Source of the DNA: Coprinellus micaceus
Lineage: Eukaryota > Basidiomycota > Agaricomycetes > Agaricales > Psathyrellaceae
Assembly: GCA_951394405.1 (NCBI GenBank)
Contig: OX596342.1
Coordinates: 1,488,001 to 1,552,000, forward strand
Length of the DNA stretch: 64,000 nt
Reading direction: 5' to 3'
Shown here: piece after piece, positions 55,310-64,000 of the stretch
Numbering within the stretch: the stretch's first letter is position 1
Layout of the letters: each line of letters starts with the position of its first letter
Notes under the pieces: generated by a model
The model's database searches: none
Seen by the model: only the letters and a program-made list of their open reading frames with translations
What the model was told of the DNA's origin: nothing
Translations under genes and position numbers: made by a program

Positions 55310-58300
55310 TCACGATTTAGGCATCCCTTTGAAGGTATAATCTTCTCGGGCGCCATCGTCCTCCTCTTGTTCCATTTCAACCAAGGTTTCTTTCCGAATA
55401 TCCACAAAGTCCTCGATACTACTAGGGAGCGTGATGGACTTTCGGGCGAGATAAGGAATTACCCTGAACGCGCCTACTGGGTTCTGTAGTACAGACCCAT
55501 CCATTTCTGCCAATATGTAGGCCCCTCCCCTGTTTCTCGAGACTACTACCAACGGTCCTAAATATCTTGCCTTCATTTTCTTATCGAGACTCTTTTCTAT
55601 GCTCGTGTTCCTCATGAGCACCAAGTCGCCTCGCTTAAACTTAAAGTCGCGTATGACGGCTTCGTGATCACGCTCGTACTGCTCTACTCGCATTCTCTTC
55701 TCTTTATCCACTCTCTTTCTCATGTCGTCAACCAAGGTCTTATGTTTTGCAAGGGCTCGCGCACGTTGAGCGATCAACTCACCTGTAGTAAGGGGGCCCG
55801 TTGGTGGTTCCACCAGCCATGTAGCCTCCTGAATATCCAGGGGCAGCACTGGTTCGGCACCTGTCACCATGAAGAACGGCGAGACACCGAAACGTTTCCG
55901 GATCGTGACTCTGTCCGCCCACAATATTTGCGGGAAGTACCAGAACCATTGGCTTGTTTTCCCTCCCGTCGATTTGTATAGCATGTCTCGCACGTCGTAG
56001 TGAGGACGTTCTACCCGACCGTTGGCTTTAGAGTTGTAAGGGGAAATCTTTATACCTGAAATCCCGTATTTCTTCTGTAGCCAAGCCGTCGCCTTCTCGA
56101 ACGAGCCTCCGTTATCCGTGACAATTTCGCTCATACAACCCCAGCGCGTGATTATATCCATGAGCCAGGCTCCAATGGAAGCTCCGTCGTCGTTTCTTAT
56201 CGCCTTGCCTTCCATCCAAGACGAGAGCGCACATCTGCCTTGGACAATAAACTTGCATCCGTTACTAGCCGGAGTCATGTTCATTACATCTGCGTGAAGA
56301 ACTTGGAAAATCGAGGGAGTCTCCGTTACAGTGGGCGGGACCCTCAAGAGTAACCTTGTCCTTACTTGACATAGGTGACATGTCTTCACATACCAGGTCA
56401 CGTCCGCTTCGAGATCAGGCCACCAGAACCGCTTGTGCAGTGTCTGGGTAGTGGCCCAAGCCCCTCGATGTCCCAGGTCATCATGCGCTGCCCGAAGGAT
56501 GTACATTCGTTCCTTGATCGGGACCACCAGTTGTGGGTGTCCGGCTTGCCTTCGGTAGAATTTCCCTTCTTTCTCGTAGAAGTGACTACAATCGCGAACC
56601 CATTTCGCGGCTTCCTTGGTGTTCATGCCCTTGGGCACTTTCAACGTCCCTTTCAGCCATTCGCGTATTCTGGGTAAGCGTTCGTCCCATTCTCGAGCAA
56701 AGGGACTCCTTCGCGACTCGTCATATTCTTTGACGACCTCGCTCGAAGTAAACTCCTCTTTGTCGGGCAGCATCTCCACGTTCACGAACTGGTATTCTAC
56801 CGCTTCCATCTCATAATCCGCTTCGAAATAATCATTCTCATCAACCTCCTCCAGCAAATACCCTCCTCTTGTGTCTATCTCATGTTTGAACTCCTCGAAG
56901 TCCAGAGGTTCGGGATCGTTAGCGTCAGGTTTTGAATATCCTCTTAACCCGTCCGCCCATTCCCCCGTATGGTCCCAAGGTTGTTGTTCGGGATCTCCTG
57001 GTGCCTGCGGTCGCCGCGAGAGCCCGTCCGCTGCGAACGTCTTTCCTGCAACATGCCTTAGCTCGAAGTGATAGAAGAGCACGTTCTCGATCCAGCGGTT
57101 TATAGTCGCATTCGGACCCATCTCAGGATTGTTCAACATTCCTTTGATGTATTTCGCGTCGGTCTCTACTACTAAGCGTCGACATCCGGCTAACCAGTAT
57201 CTGTTCTCGTTCAACGCCCTCATGAGCCCAAATAATTCCCTCTTGGGTTGCGAGTATCTCGCTTCTCGAGGTGACATGAGTGTTGACCCAAAGCGCACAT
57301 ACCACCATTTCTTGGGGTCCTCAGGGTCCTGTTGGCTGATATACCAACCGATCGCGTGGTAAGAGGTGTCGACAGATAGCTTGATCTCGGTCCCGTTTGA
57401 ATAGTCAATAGACTTCAGACAGGGAGCCACTCTAATCGCTTCTTTCAAGTCATCCATAGCCTCCTCTTGCTCGCGACCCCAGTGAAAGGTTATATCTTGG
57501 CGAGTCAACTTTTGAATAGGCTCAGCTCTCTTCGCGAAGTCCTTTATGAATATTCGCATGGTTCCAATAGTCCCTAGGAATGCTCGTACGTCTTTCACCT
57601 CCTTGCAAGGTCCCCACCGCTCGATCACACCGACACGCTCTGGGAGAGGCTTCCGTCCCGTGTAGGAACAGAGGTGGCCTACAACCACGAATTCGTCTGC
57701 GCATAGTATCGATTTCTTTCCTGAAAACGTGCCTCCTGCGTAAGTCATTCTCTGTACGACTCTGTTCAGCCTCTCGAACTGTTCCCAGACAAATCGCCGG
57801 ATACCATTGTTTTCAGGAATGGTTTCATACGTTCCGTCTGGTTTTTCGTATCGCGAGGTTGGGCCTCCCACCGGTACATCGTCCAGGAAGGGCCAAGTCA
57901 CATCAGGTATTTCTTCTTGCAGAATATAGGTCACGTCATCGTGGAAAATGGGTACCGAGTTGGTCCATCCCATAGGAAGGGTCACCAATCTCATGGCGCC
58001 ATACGGGGTTTGGAAGGTAGTTAAGTCGCGAGAGGCGGCGGAGAGAACTCGTTCGTCATATCCGACGTACAGGTCCAAGCAGCCCCCGCACGAGCGTCCT
58101 GCAAACTTGCTTGCGAGATCCTCCGTTGCGGGAGGGATACCCGAGTGAGCAATGGTAACCGCGTTCAAAGGCTCCAAGCTGTGCACGATCCTAAGACTTT
58201 CTCCATCTTTCTTGAGCACGCAGAACCATCTCGATCTATAGGACGAGTTGGAAGGTTCATACACACCGGCATCTATCTTACTCCTAATCATTTCGCATAC

Positions 58301-59050
58301 TCGATCGTACAGTCCAGGAGGAATCGGGATATTTTTCAGAACCCAAGGAGTGTGCGGTACGGTCGGGATCTCGACTGGAGGGAAGTATTTCAGCTTGAAG
58401 CTGCCCCGCTCCGTGTCATCCCAAGCAAAACCGAGGTGGTGCAACATCATGAAAGCGTGAAGGAGTTTCCTCTCTTCTGGCAACAGAAAGGGCCCGTCGT
58501 GAGCCTTATCCATGGCTTCCATGCGTTCCTGCGTATATCTCCCCGTCGGTCGGAAAGGTCCAGGATTTGTGGGTAACGTAGGTAGGTCCGCAAGCGGATC
58601 CCCCGTAATGTTCCTCACGATCCTGAATTTCTCGTCGAGGGAGCCTAACACAGGTTTCACCTTGTCTGCTACCTTCTTGTACTTGGTTCCCGAGGACACA
58701 CCCTTGATTTTAGCTTTCGCCTTTTTATCTTGAGCGGAGCCCTCGACCTTTTCGCCTGCCAGACTCTGCAAGGTTCTCCGAGCGTGTTGCTCTTCTAGAA
58801 TCTTCACATGCTGGTACAGCACCTCAACGGCTTCACGATCCTCTTCTTTCAACTCGCTTCTATTCGCATACGCCATCTGTACAAACGCCCATTGCAACTC
58901 GTCTTCTCGGAACTGGTTAGTTTCGGGCTGAATAGCTTGGGTAAAGTATAACTCTCCCGTTTCATGGTCGTGTTCAACAACCAGTCCTATTTCTCCCTGA
59001 TCACAAGCGATCAGATCCTCGAGGCCCGAAAACTCCTTTCCTGAAAATCC
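55310..59050 (-). CDS. Pol of element 2: RT, RNase H, integrase
   Basis: The frame is entered from protease by a -1 shift at 59,044-59,050 (GGATTTT) and reads GFSGKEFSGLEDLIACDQGE into ELYFTQAIQPETNQFREDEL. There is a basic spacer (DKKAKAKIKG), then RT with LRIVHSLEPLN and the catalytic FLDD in WPFLDDVPVGG. RNase H begins LSVDTSYHAIGWYISQ, with TDAKYIKGML and RHVAGKTFAADGLSRRP. Integrase has an intact HHCC (HDDLGHRGA ... CHLC) and the D, D, E residues in LHADVMN, TDNGGSF and ANGRVERPH. The tail RGDLVLMRNTSIE to GMPKS has no chromodomain. Some 1,240 residues with no internal stop. Confidence 0.85.
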   Translation of the reverse strand, partial: GFSGKEFSGLEDLIACDQGEIGLVVEHDHETGELYFTQAIQPETNQFREDELQWAFVQMAYANRSELKEEDREAVEVLYQHVKILEEQHARRTLQSLAGEKVEGSAQDKKAKAKIKGVSSGTKYKKVADKVKPVLGSLDEKFRIVRNITGDPLADLPTLPTNPGPFRPTGRYTQERMEAMDKAHDGPFLLPEERKLLHAFMMLHHLGFAWDDTERGSFKLKYFPPVEIPTVPHTPWVLKNIPIPPGLYDRVCEMIRSKIDAGVYEPSNSSYRSRWFCVLKKDGESLRIVHSLEPLNAVTIAHSGIPPATEDLASKFAGRSCGGCLDLYVGYDERVLSAASRDLTTFQTPYGAMRLVTLPMGWTNSVPIFHDDVTYILQEEIPDVTWPFLDDVPVGGPTSRYEKPDGTYETIPENNGIRRFVWEQFERLNRVVQRMTYAGGTFSGKKSILCADEFVVVGHLCSYTGRKPLPERVGVIERWGPCKEVKDVRAFLGTIGTMRIFIKDFAKRAEPIQKLTRQDITFHWGREQEEAMDDLKEAIRVAPCLKSIDYSNGTEIKLSVDTSYHAIGWYISQQDPEDPKKWWYVRFGSTLMSPREARYSQPKRELFGLMRALNENRYWLAGCRRLVVETDAKYIKGMLNNPEMGPNATINRWIENVLFYHFELRHVAGKTFAADGLSRRPQAPGDPEQQPWDHTGEWADGLRGYSKPDANDPEPLDFEEFKHEIDTRGGYLLEEVDENDYFEADYEMEAVEYQFVNVEMLPDKEEFTSSEVVKEYDESRRSPFAREWDERLPRIREWLKGTLKVPKGMNTKEAAKWVRDCSHFYEKEGKFYRRQAGHPQLVVPIKERMYILRAAHDDLGHRGAWATTQTLHKRFWWPDLEADVTWYVKTCHLCQVRTRLLLRVPPTVTETPSIFQVLHADVMNMTPASNGCKFIVQGRCALSSWMEGKAIRNDDGASIGAWLMDIITRWGCMSEIVTDNGGSFEKATAWLQKKYGISGIKISPYNSKANGRVERPHYDVRDMLYKSTGGKTSQWFWYFPQILWADRVTIRKRFGVSPFFMVTGAEPVLPLDIQEATWLVEPPTGPLTTGELIAQRARALAKHKTLVDDMRKRVDKEKRMRVEQYERDHEAVIRDFKFKRGDLVLMRNTSIEKSLDKKMKARYLGPLVVVSRNRGGAYILAEMDGSVLQNPVGAFRVIPYLARKSITLPSSIEDFVDIRKETLVEMEQEEDDGAREDYTFKGMPKS

Positions 59051-60330
59051 TGCAGTTCCTTCTGAACGCCCATAGGGGGTCGGCCTCTCGGGTACGTGGG
59101 CAGGGTCATCTTTTTCCCCGTGTTCGGGTCTCGAATAGTAATAGTCTGATCCCCATTCGCTTTGTTCGTGACCTCACTAGTCACGGTCACGTCGAAGGGT
59201 CGTCCCAACAGAACTTGGTACGCTGGTCGCCGGATAATATGCAACTGCAAATAAGCCGTGACTCCTCCAAAGTCGAATTCCACGTTCCTCGCCAGTCCCA
59301 AAGTCTTCTCCATGGTGCGATTAGCCGACTGCAAATTAATGATTATATCGGGGTCCCAGGTCAAGCCTAAGTTCCTCGCGACGTCGCTATCCATAGAGCA
59401 GATCTGAGAACCGGTATCCAAGAGTACCTCTGCCTTCTGAGGTCCATTGATTTTAGGGTACACAGTTCGCAATGCTACTGACTCCTTGGCCACCATTATA
59501 GGCCTCGGGTCTTCTCCATCTTCCAACGAGTTGAGGTACTGTTCAACAGGATCGCGAGCAATAAGGGAACCGTCTGGGACGCCTTCCAAGCCCTCTGCCA
59601 CAAAGAATTGGGCGGCCGGTAAGGTATTTACGTCCAAGTAGTCCTCTGTTTCGCGATCCTCCTCCGGTTCCTCCGTCTCGTCACCCAGCAGAACGCACAT
59701 CTGTACTACTTGCTCGCGTTTCTCGTTGGTCATCAGGTCAATGAGAGACAAGAGCTGGTATTCCAGATCCGACGCCTTGGGTTCTACGGCTACTTTCCTT
59801 TTCGTGATCATCTTCCGCAAATATTCTCTTGCTTGCGGCGAGATGCTCGCAAGATCTTTCAAACTCGTGGTGAACTTAGCGTTCAATAGCTCCTCCATTA
59901 TTCTTCTCGCGGACTCCTCCTCTTCGATCGGAGCCTGCCGTTTAAAAGCCGGGTTGCGCTTCTCGATGCTCGGAAGGGGATCACGATCCTTTTCATCCAC
60001 CCGAAGGGGCGGTTTCAAAGGTCCGTTTTTGTACGCCGTTGACAACGGTGGTACATCTACGTAAGGGCGTTCGGGAACCTTCACCCTTTTTGTCCCCCCA
60101 ACTTCGCCTCCTTTGTCTGCGAACCGTACCCCTTTGGCGGGTCTGCTCTCGAACAACGTCTTTCCTCTCTTTGGAGGTCCGCGCTTATACTCCCCATCTG
60201 CCTCATCATCGGTCACTTCCTCTACAGTAGTTCTTTGGTTGGGTTTTCGTGAAGCCTCAGGTTTCGCCTGTCCGCGTCCAACCGGGTTTTTCGCGGGGGC
60301 GGAATCCTTCCTCGGATTCACTGAAAATCC
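59011..60330 (-). CDS. Protease frame of element 2
   Basis: Reached from Gag by a -1 shift at 60,324-60,330: GFSVNPRKDSAPAKNPVGRG. A disordered basic part is followed by helical segments, then the aspartic protease signature AEVLLDTGSQICSMD and later HIIRRPAYQVLLGRPFDV (the hydrophobic-G strand). It ends LQDFQERSFRASRI with TGA at 59,011. The frame lacks its own ATG at the right place, so a fusion to Gag is needed. A protease in its own frame between gag and pol is uncommon in Ty3/gypsy elements. Confidence 0.75.
   Translation of the reverse strand, partial: GFSVNPRKDSAPAKNPVGRGQAKPEASRKPNQRTTVEEVTDDEADGEYKRGPPKRGKTLFESRPAKGVRFADKGGEVGGTKRVKVPERPYVDVPPLSTAYKNGPLKPPLRVDEKDRDPLPSIEKRNPAFKRQAPIEEEESARRIMEELLNAKFTTSLKDLASISPQAREYLRKMITKRKVAVEPKASDLEYQLLSLIDLMTNEKREQVVQMCVLLGDETEEPEEDRETEDYLDVNTLPAAQFFVAEGLEGVPDGSLIARDPVEQYLNSLEDGEDPRPIMVAKESVALRTVYPKINGPQKAEVLLDTGSQICSMDSDVARNLGLTWDPDIIINLQSANRTMEKTLGLARNVEFDFGGVTAYLQLHIIRRPAYQVLLGRPFDVTVTSEVTNKANGDQTITIRDPNTGKKMTLPTYPRGRPPMGVQKELQDFQERSFRASRI
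59044..59050 (-). promoter_or_regulatory. -1 frameshift site, protease to pol (element 2)
   Basis: In the protease frame the sequence reads CAG GAT TTT CAG GAA; one base back gives GGA TTT TCA GGA AAG, the pol frame. The 11 bases AGGATTTTCAG are the same as at the gag-protease junction. About 29 nt downstream lies CTGATCGCTTGTGATCAG, a 6-bp hairpin, possibly too far to act as the stimulator. Confidence 0.7.
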
Positions 60331-61892
60331 TCAGCATCGTCGTTGGCATTGGACCTAGTGTTCACGTTCTGGGAAGTCGCCATGGTCGTGACAAATTGCT
60401 CCATGATCCTATTAGTCCTCTGCTGTTCCGACAACAACTGACTTAAGCCTTCCCAAGGTGCACTGCTGCTCACGCTCGGCTTAGGAGCGGCGGGAGGAGC
60501 TGGAGGCCTCGCAATCGGGGTACTTCCCTTATTAGCCAACTGATTAACCAAAGCAGTCAAATGCCTGATGTCATCACGAGTGGCCCAATTGTCAGTCTCG
60601 CTCTCCGTCCCTACTTGGTACTGGGCATAGTCCCAACCTTCGTAACTCTGCACGTTCTGTGCCGGCGCTCCTCTACTAACTCGTTCAACGCACTCACAAG
60701 GAGATTCTCCTTGACGGGGCATCACGCGTTGCCCGTTGGGCCAATAGGTTCCCGTAGGGTCGTCTTTGATCTTCCCGTCAACCGCGTCCTTCCCTTTGAA
60801 GTTGCAGTGGCTCTGGAAGTGTCCGGGCTCATGGCAATAGAAACATCCAGGGCGACTGCCGCCTCCACCGTATTGGTTCTGGGGTCGAGATGGGCCAGGC
60901 GCGAAGTTATGCGGATTCCTTACAAGGATGTCCACTCGGTCCTTCGTCGCTTTCACCTCCTCGATCACGGTCTTCAGATTATCCTCGTGAGCCTTCATCT
61001 TCGTATCTATCATTGTTCCGATGCGCTGGGCAAAAACATCGAAATCGGGCTCGCGCTTTATATGAATTTGCGGGGCTGGGGTCGCGTTCTCAACTTTCTT
61101 GGCTTCATCGATACGCAGCCTCGCGATCTCGAGTTCTACCTGATGCTTTTCAGCTTCCCATGCCTCTCCCTGACGGACTCTCTCGACGTTAGCCTCGGGG
61201 TGGTATAGTGCCTTTCCCCTGGCCGGGTCTTGCTCTGCAAATCTCTCGTCGTACACTGTACGGGCACGAAGGATTTTCTCGGTCCAGTCTACTACATCTT
61301 TGTATGCCAGGACGAGTTCCCCGTCGACCGTGATGTCGGCGGTGGTTTGGAGCTTCTCCCATAACTTCTCTTTGAGAGTCTCACTCAGGGTATTCATAAA
61401 CACGTTCACGATCTCGCGGTTCCCTACTCCTTGCTTCGCTACCTTGGCGGCTTCGGCTCGGAAACGCAAAACGAATTGCAGAGCGTCAGTCGGTCGAGCC
61501 ATGGTCACGGTCCTGAACTGGTCGCAAAGGTGGTGGAGCTGTGGGAGCCCACCCTTCTGCTCTCGAAGGGCACTTGGGTGATAACTCATGACTTCGGCCT
61601 TGAACTCGTCGTACGTTCCAGTCAACCATTTCGCCAAACTCTTCCATACGGCCTGCGTAGTGCGATCGAGATAATGAATCAAGATTTTCTTTTTGACCCT
61701 CTCGTCCGTGACCTTGCACGCGTTCATCACTTCTTCACAGCCCTTGATATAGTCAAGGACCGACACCGGGTGGTCTGCGTCGTATCGGGGACGATGCGTC
61801 GCATATGTAGGCGGGAACGCCTTATTTTCCGAAGGCAAGACATTGCCTTCAGCTTCAAGCTCAGGGTTAAGCTCGGGATTGGGATCAGCCAT
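60318..61892 (-). CDS. Gag of element 2
   Basis: The first ATG is at 61,892 (MADPNPELNPELEAEG). About 524 residues: capsid-like helices (VLDYIKGCEEVMNACKVTDE, SLAKWLTGTYDEFKAEVMSY, LQFVLRFRAEAAKVAKQGVG), a nucleocapsid zinc knuckle CFYCHEPGHFQSHC, and a Gln/Asn-rich end AEDFQ with TGA at 60,318-60,320. The slippery GGATTTT lies four bases before the stop. The frame is open upstream; see next entry. Confidence 0.8.
   Translation of the reverse strand: MADPNPELNPELEAEGNVLPSENKAFPPTYATHRPRYDADHPVSVLDYIKGCEEVMNACKVTDERVKKKILIHYLDRTTQAVWKSLAKWLTGTYDEFKAEVMSYHPSALREQKGGLPQLHHLCDQFRTVTMARPTDALQFVLRFRAEAAKVAKQGVGNREIVNVFMNTLSETLKEKLWEKLQTTADITVDGELVLAYKDVVDWTEKILRARTVYDERFAEQDPARGKALYHPEANVERVRQGEAWEAEKHQVELEIARLRIDEAKKVENATPAPQIHIKREPDFDVFAQRIGTMIDTKMKAHEDNLKTVIEEVKATKDRVDILVRNPHNFAPGPSRPQNQYGGGGSRPGCFYCHEPGHFQSHCNFKGKDAVDGKIKDDPTGTYWPNGQRVMPRQGESPCECVERVSRGAPAQNVQSYEGWDYAQYQVGTESETDNWATRDDIRHLTALVNQLANKGSTPIARPPAPPAAPKPSVSSSAPWEGLSQLLSEQQRTNRIMEQFVTTMATSQNVNTRSNANDDAEDFQ
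60324..60330 (-). promoter_or_regulatory. -1 frameshift site, gag to protease (element 2)
   Basis: In the Gag frame the sequence reads GAG GAT TTT CAG TGA, so G GAT TTT sits on the zero frame as a heptamer of the type used by some plant RNA viruses. A slip of one base back gives GGA TTT TCA GTG AAT, the protease frame, and avoids the stop. Confidence 0.7.
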
Positions 61893-62506
61893 CGTGGTAG
61901 TGGGCTTTGAAGGCTTTCTACGGTTACGACTGCGTTTGCCTCTGAGGCTAGAGTTCGAGGATAATTGGGTTGGCGAAGATAGGTTCTCTTCACTCGAAGA
62001 GTTAGATTCAAGGCTCGTGAGTGCAGAAAGCTCGCTCGTTCGACGTGAAGGACGCTTGTCTTCTGGGATCGAAGGAAGCCTGTTAGGGACTCTCTTCGAG
62101 GTGGATGCTAGTTGCGATGTTCGCGAAGCGTTACGCGCACTCGACGAAGCTACTGGGGGGGCAGATGTCGCTCTCGACTTCTCTTGGGATCTCGCGCTCA
62201 ACCGTCTACCAACTGTACTGGTTGGAAGGACGGGTCTCGAAGGGGGTTTTGGGATAGTTGGTACGCTCGGTGCGCGCCCGAAACTTAGTCCTGGAAGGAC
62301 ACCTGCTGCTTTGGAGTTGTTGGTTTGACGAGGTTTAGCTCGACGAGGTGAGCTCGCGATTAACTCTGTCTTTGCCGACTCTTTGGTAGAGGCTTTAGGG
62401 GCTTCGTTTCTCAACGCGGCTCGTTTCGCAGTTTTGGCACTCGCGAGCTCAATGGGCTTCGAATTCCTCGGTGCGAACGACGTTTTGACTATTCCTCAAC
62501 ACAGCT
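61893..62506 (-). other. ATG-free open extension upstream of Gag, element 2
   Basis: The Gag frame is open for about 200 codons upstream of its first ATG, to a TGA near 62,507. It would encode a Ser/Arg/Pro-rich disordered segment (PSVPTIPKPPSRPVLPTSTV, SKRVPNRLPSIPEDKRPSRR). I see no ATG on this strand in any frame between 61,893 and the LTR edge at 62,595. This is the same situation as in element 1. Confidence 0.5.
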
Positions 62507-62579
62507 TCTCGAACTTGGATTCACGCGGATACGCGCCTTGAAAAAGATGTAATAGATTGACTTCTAAAACTATCCCCCT

Positions 62580-62593
62580 CGCAGTGGGCTCCA
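62580..62593 (-). other. Primer-binding site of element 2 (tRNA type)
   Basis: TGGAGCCCACTGCG begins two bases after the 5' LTR on the minus strand. TGG pairs with a tRNA CCA end, unlike element 1. The implied tRNA has U before CCA, which is typical of tRNA-Cys; this assignment is a guess. Confidence 0.5.
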
Positions 62594-62595
62594 GA

Positions 62596-63982
62596 TGTTG
62601 CGGGTGCTACGGGCTAGACGCGAAAGCGTGCACACAACCACAACCAACAAACACACAACCAACACACACTCTCTCTCTAGGGGGGGGATTGGGGATAATA
62701 CACGTACGTGAGTACGGGCGGGGAGTTGGTTTACAGCTGCGATGCAAGATCAACAAACTAGACGCAACAGGACGCGAGTGCGAAGGGGGAACGTAGGAGT
62801 TCTCTAAGCAACTTCAAGCGTAGGTCCGAGGAACACGAAGCTCGACTCAAGGACTTCAAGATCTCACAAAATGCGAGATGGCACACACAATCTTTCTTGG
62901 GACGGTCCGACACACTTCAATCACAACTCTGAGCACAACTTGATCACGATTTCGCTAAGATAGACAGGCAAACAGTAATGTCCGATTTCACTAAGAGCCG
63001 CCGAATCACAGTCGCGCGCACTCGAACCAAAACAAACAAATCTGCACTAGGGCCGCTATGGTATTTTGCGTCTATGGATCGCTAGGTTATATACAGGTTT
63101 TCGTGGCTGTGCGTAAAGATAAGAGATACGAGAGAGTGAACATATAGACAGACAAAGATCGAGATCGAGACCAGGAACATAACGAGATCAACATAAACAT
63201 GTGGATAAAAGATAAAAATAAAAGAAATGAGAGAGACGGGAAACTAGCACACGTTGGAGTGGCTATTATTAGTCTCGGCGTTGAAGCCGTGAGTGGGACG
63301 CACAAGGGCATTCCTTGGCAAACCGCCTATCTCCAGGCCTACGCTCCAGCAGTATTCACGCTCGTGATCTCGACCCCTGTGTCCGCATGCGGGCGCTTAT
63401 CAACCATGCAACTTCCGATCATTACTCGGCTAGCTGGTGGTTACCGGTGGTACCTGTGATCGTGAGGCTATCCGTGTGCGAGGTTTCTCCGACCGCCCCT
63501 ATCCGCGACCCAGCCCCGTGTACCGTTCGTGAGTCCGTCAGTGACAATAGATATTCCCTATGCACGCTCGTGTGTGTATGGCTCGTACGTCTCTCGATGA
63601 TCTTTACTCGTCTCGGTATCTACACGTCTTCTCGATCTCTACGCGTCTTCGTGGATTTAGCATTGGTCCCGTGCCTGGGCATGCCCTGTTTGGTATGTGC
63701 AGGATCACGACTCTCGCGTGCCAGGCGGACAAGTCGCTTCCCTTCGGTTCTCGGTTCTCGGCATCTCGTATTCGGGTGCGATAAGATCACGAATCTAATC
63801 TGCTAAGCGCCCATGCTCGATCTCCTCGTTCCGGGGTTCTCCTTAGCACAGCTGTCGAGTGGGGCGTCTCACAGCTCTCGTTGTCCCTCAGTCGTTCACG
63901 ATCGGGAGTTAGGAACGCGAATATGATGACAATTGGGTATAATTCGCGTTTTTATACGGGTAGCCTGGAACCAGGCGTATCA
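62596..63982 (-). repeat. 5' LTR of element 2
   Basis: 1,387 bp; on the minus strand it begins TGATACGCCTGGTTCCAGGC, with CGTATAAAAACG about 27 bases in. That is a TATA-like site unusually close to the LTR edge, so the real promoter may lie elsewhere in the LTR. Confidence 0.9.
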
Positions 63983-64000
63983 ACGCTACGTTGTGACATC
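63983..64000 (+). pseudogene. Continuation of XPA-C-like copy F after element 2
   Basis: ACGCTACGTTGTGACATC begins with the duplicated ACGC(T) and continues the exon 2 frame of copy F as LRCDI. The rest lies beyond the window. Confidence 0.45.

Larger units (their letters stand above)
48870..63982 (-). mobile_element. Large Ty3/gypsy retrotransposon, element 2 (complete, 15.1 kb)
   Basis: LTRs of 1,387 bp at both ends look identical base for base and end TG...CA. The flanks share ACGC (4 bp; 5 bp, ACGCT, if the first T is counted as flank). The minus strand carries gag, protease and RT-RNase H-integrase in three overlapping frames joined by -1 shifts, with primer-binding site and polypurine tract in the expected places. 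Between pol and the 3' LTR lie about 5 kb with two spliced genes and a small ORF in the opposite direction. The core frames are open and catalytic motifs are present, so it may be active. No chromodomain was seen. Confidence 0.9.

Noticed and set aside
59014..59050. Hairpin CTGATC...GATCAG as frameshift stimulator
   Set aside because: It lies about 29 nt beyond the slippery heptamer, further than the usual 5-9 nt, so I do not claim a role.

Overview
The window looks like a repeat-rich accessory region from a filamentous fungus, most likely a mushroom-forming basidiomycete (Agaricomycetes). The evidence is many short introns of about 50 nt with GTRNGT...YAG borders, divergent F-box/LRR genes, a Helitron of the Rep-helicase type, Ty3/gypsy elements, and several low-complexity families typical of that group. 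No rRNA, tRNA or CRISPR was seen.

Layout. 1-3.46 kb: no gene I can support. 3.46-6.2 kb: a spliced multi-pass membrane protein gene. 6.4-14.1 kb: a cluster of six full or broken copies (both strands) of one gene family with two short conserved motifs resembling the C-terminal half of XPA. One copy is split by a 1.2-kb insertion packed with the palindrome GTTTAAAC. 14.2-15.4 kb: an F-box gene with a nucleotidyltransferase-like GS...DLD motif. 16.35-34.8 kb: a Helitron on the minus strand whose Rep-helicase gene ends in a putative ubiquitin-protease-like domain. The Helitron is split by a foldback element (19,114-29,831) built of about 22-bp subrepeats, and that element is itself split by a complete 7.7-kb Ty3/gypsy chromovirus (21,683-29,413, 599-bp LTRs with one mismatch seen, 5-bp duplication ATTTT). 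35.2-38.6 kb: a many-exon gene with a long disordered N-terminus. 39.1-45.7 kb: hypothetical, F-box/LRR and NTase-like genes. 46.5-48.9 kb: two more XPA-like copies. The second is cut in its exon 2 by a complete 15.1-kb gypsy element (48,870-63,982, 1,387-bp LTRs that look identical) that fills the rest of the window.

The two retrotransposons are the most informative objects. Element 1 has a single Gag-Pol frame. It also has a 10-nt primer-binding sequence next to the 5' LTR that is exactly complementary to the predicted 5' end of its own transcript, the self-priming arrangement of Tf1/sushi elements. Element 2 has Gag, protease and RT-integrase in three frames. The two junctions share the same AGGATTTTCAG sequence, with GGATTTT placed correctly for -1 frameshifting at both. 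Element 2 also carries two spliced antisense genes and a small ORF between pol and its 3' LTR; one gene encodes a Zn2Cys6-like cluster. In both elements the sequence upstream of the first Gag ATG lacks any ATG in any frame for hundreds of bases, yet stays open in the Gag frame.

Intron borders, domain names and insertion order are read by eye. No similarity search or alignment program was run.
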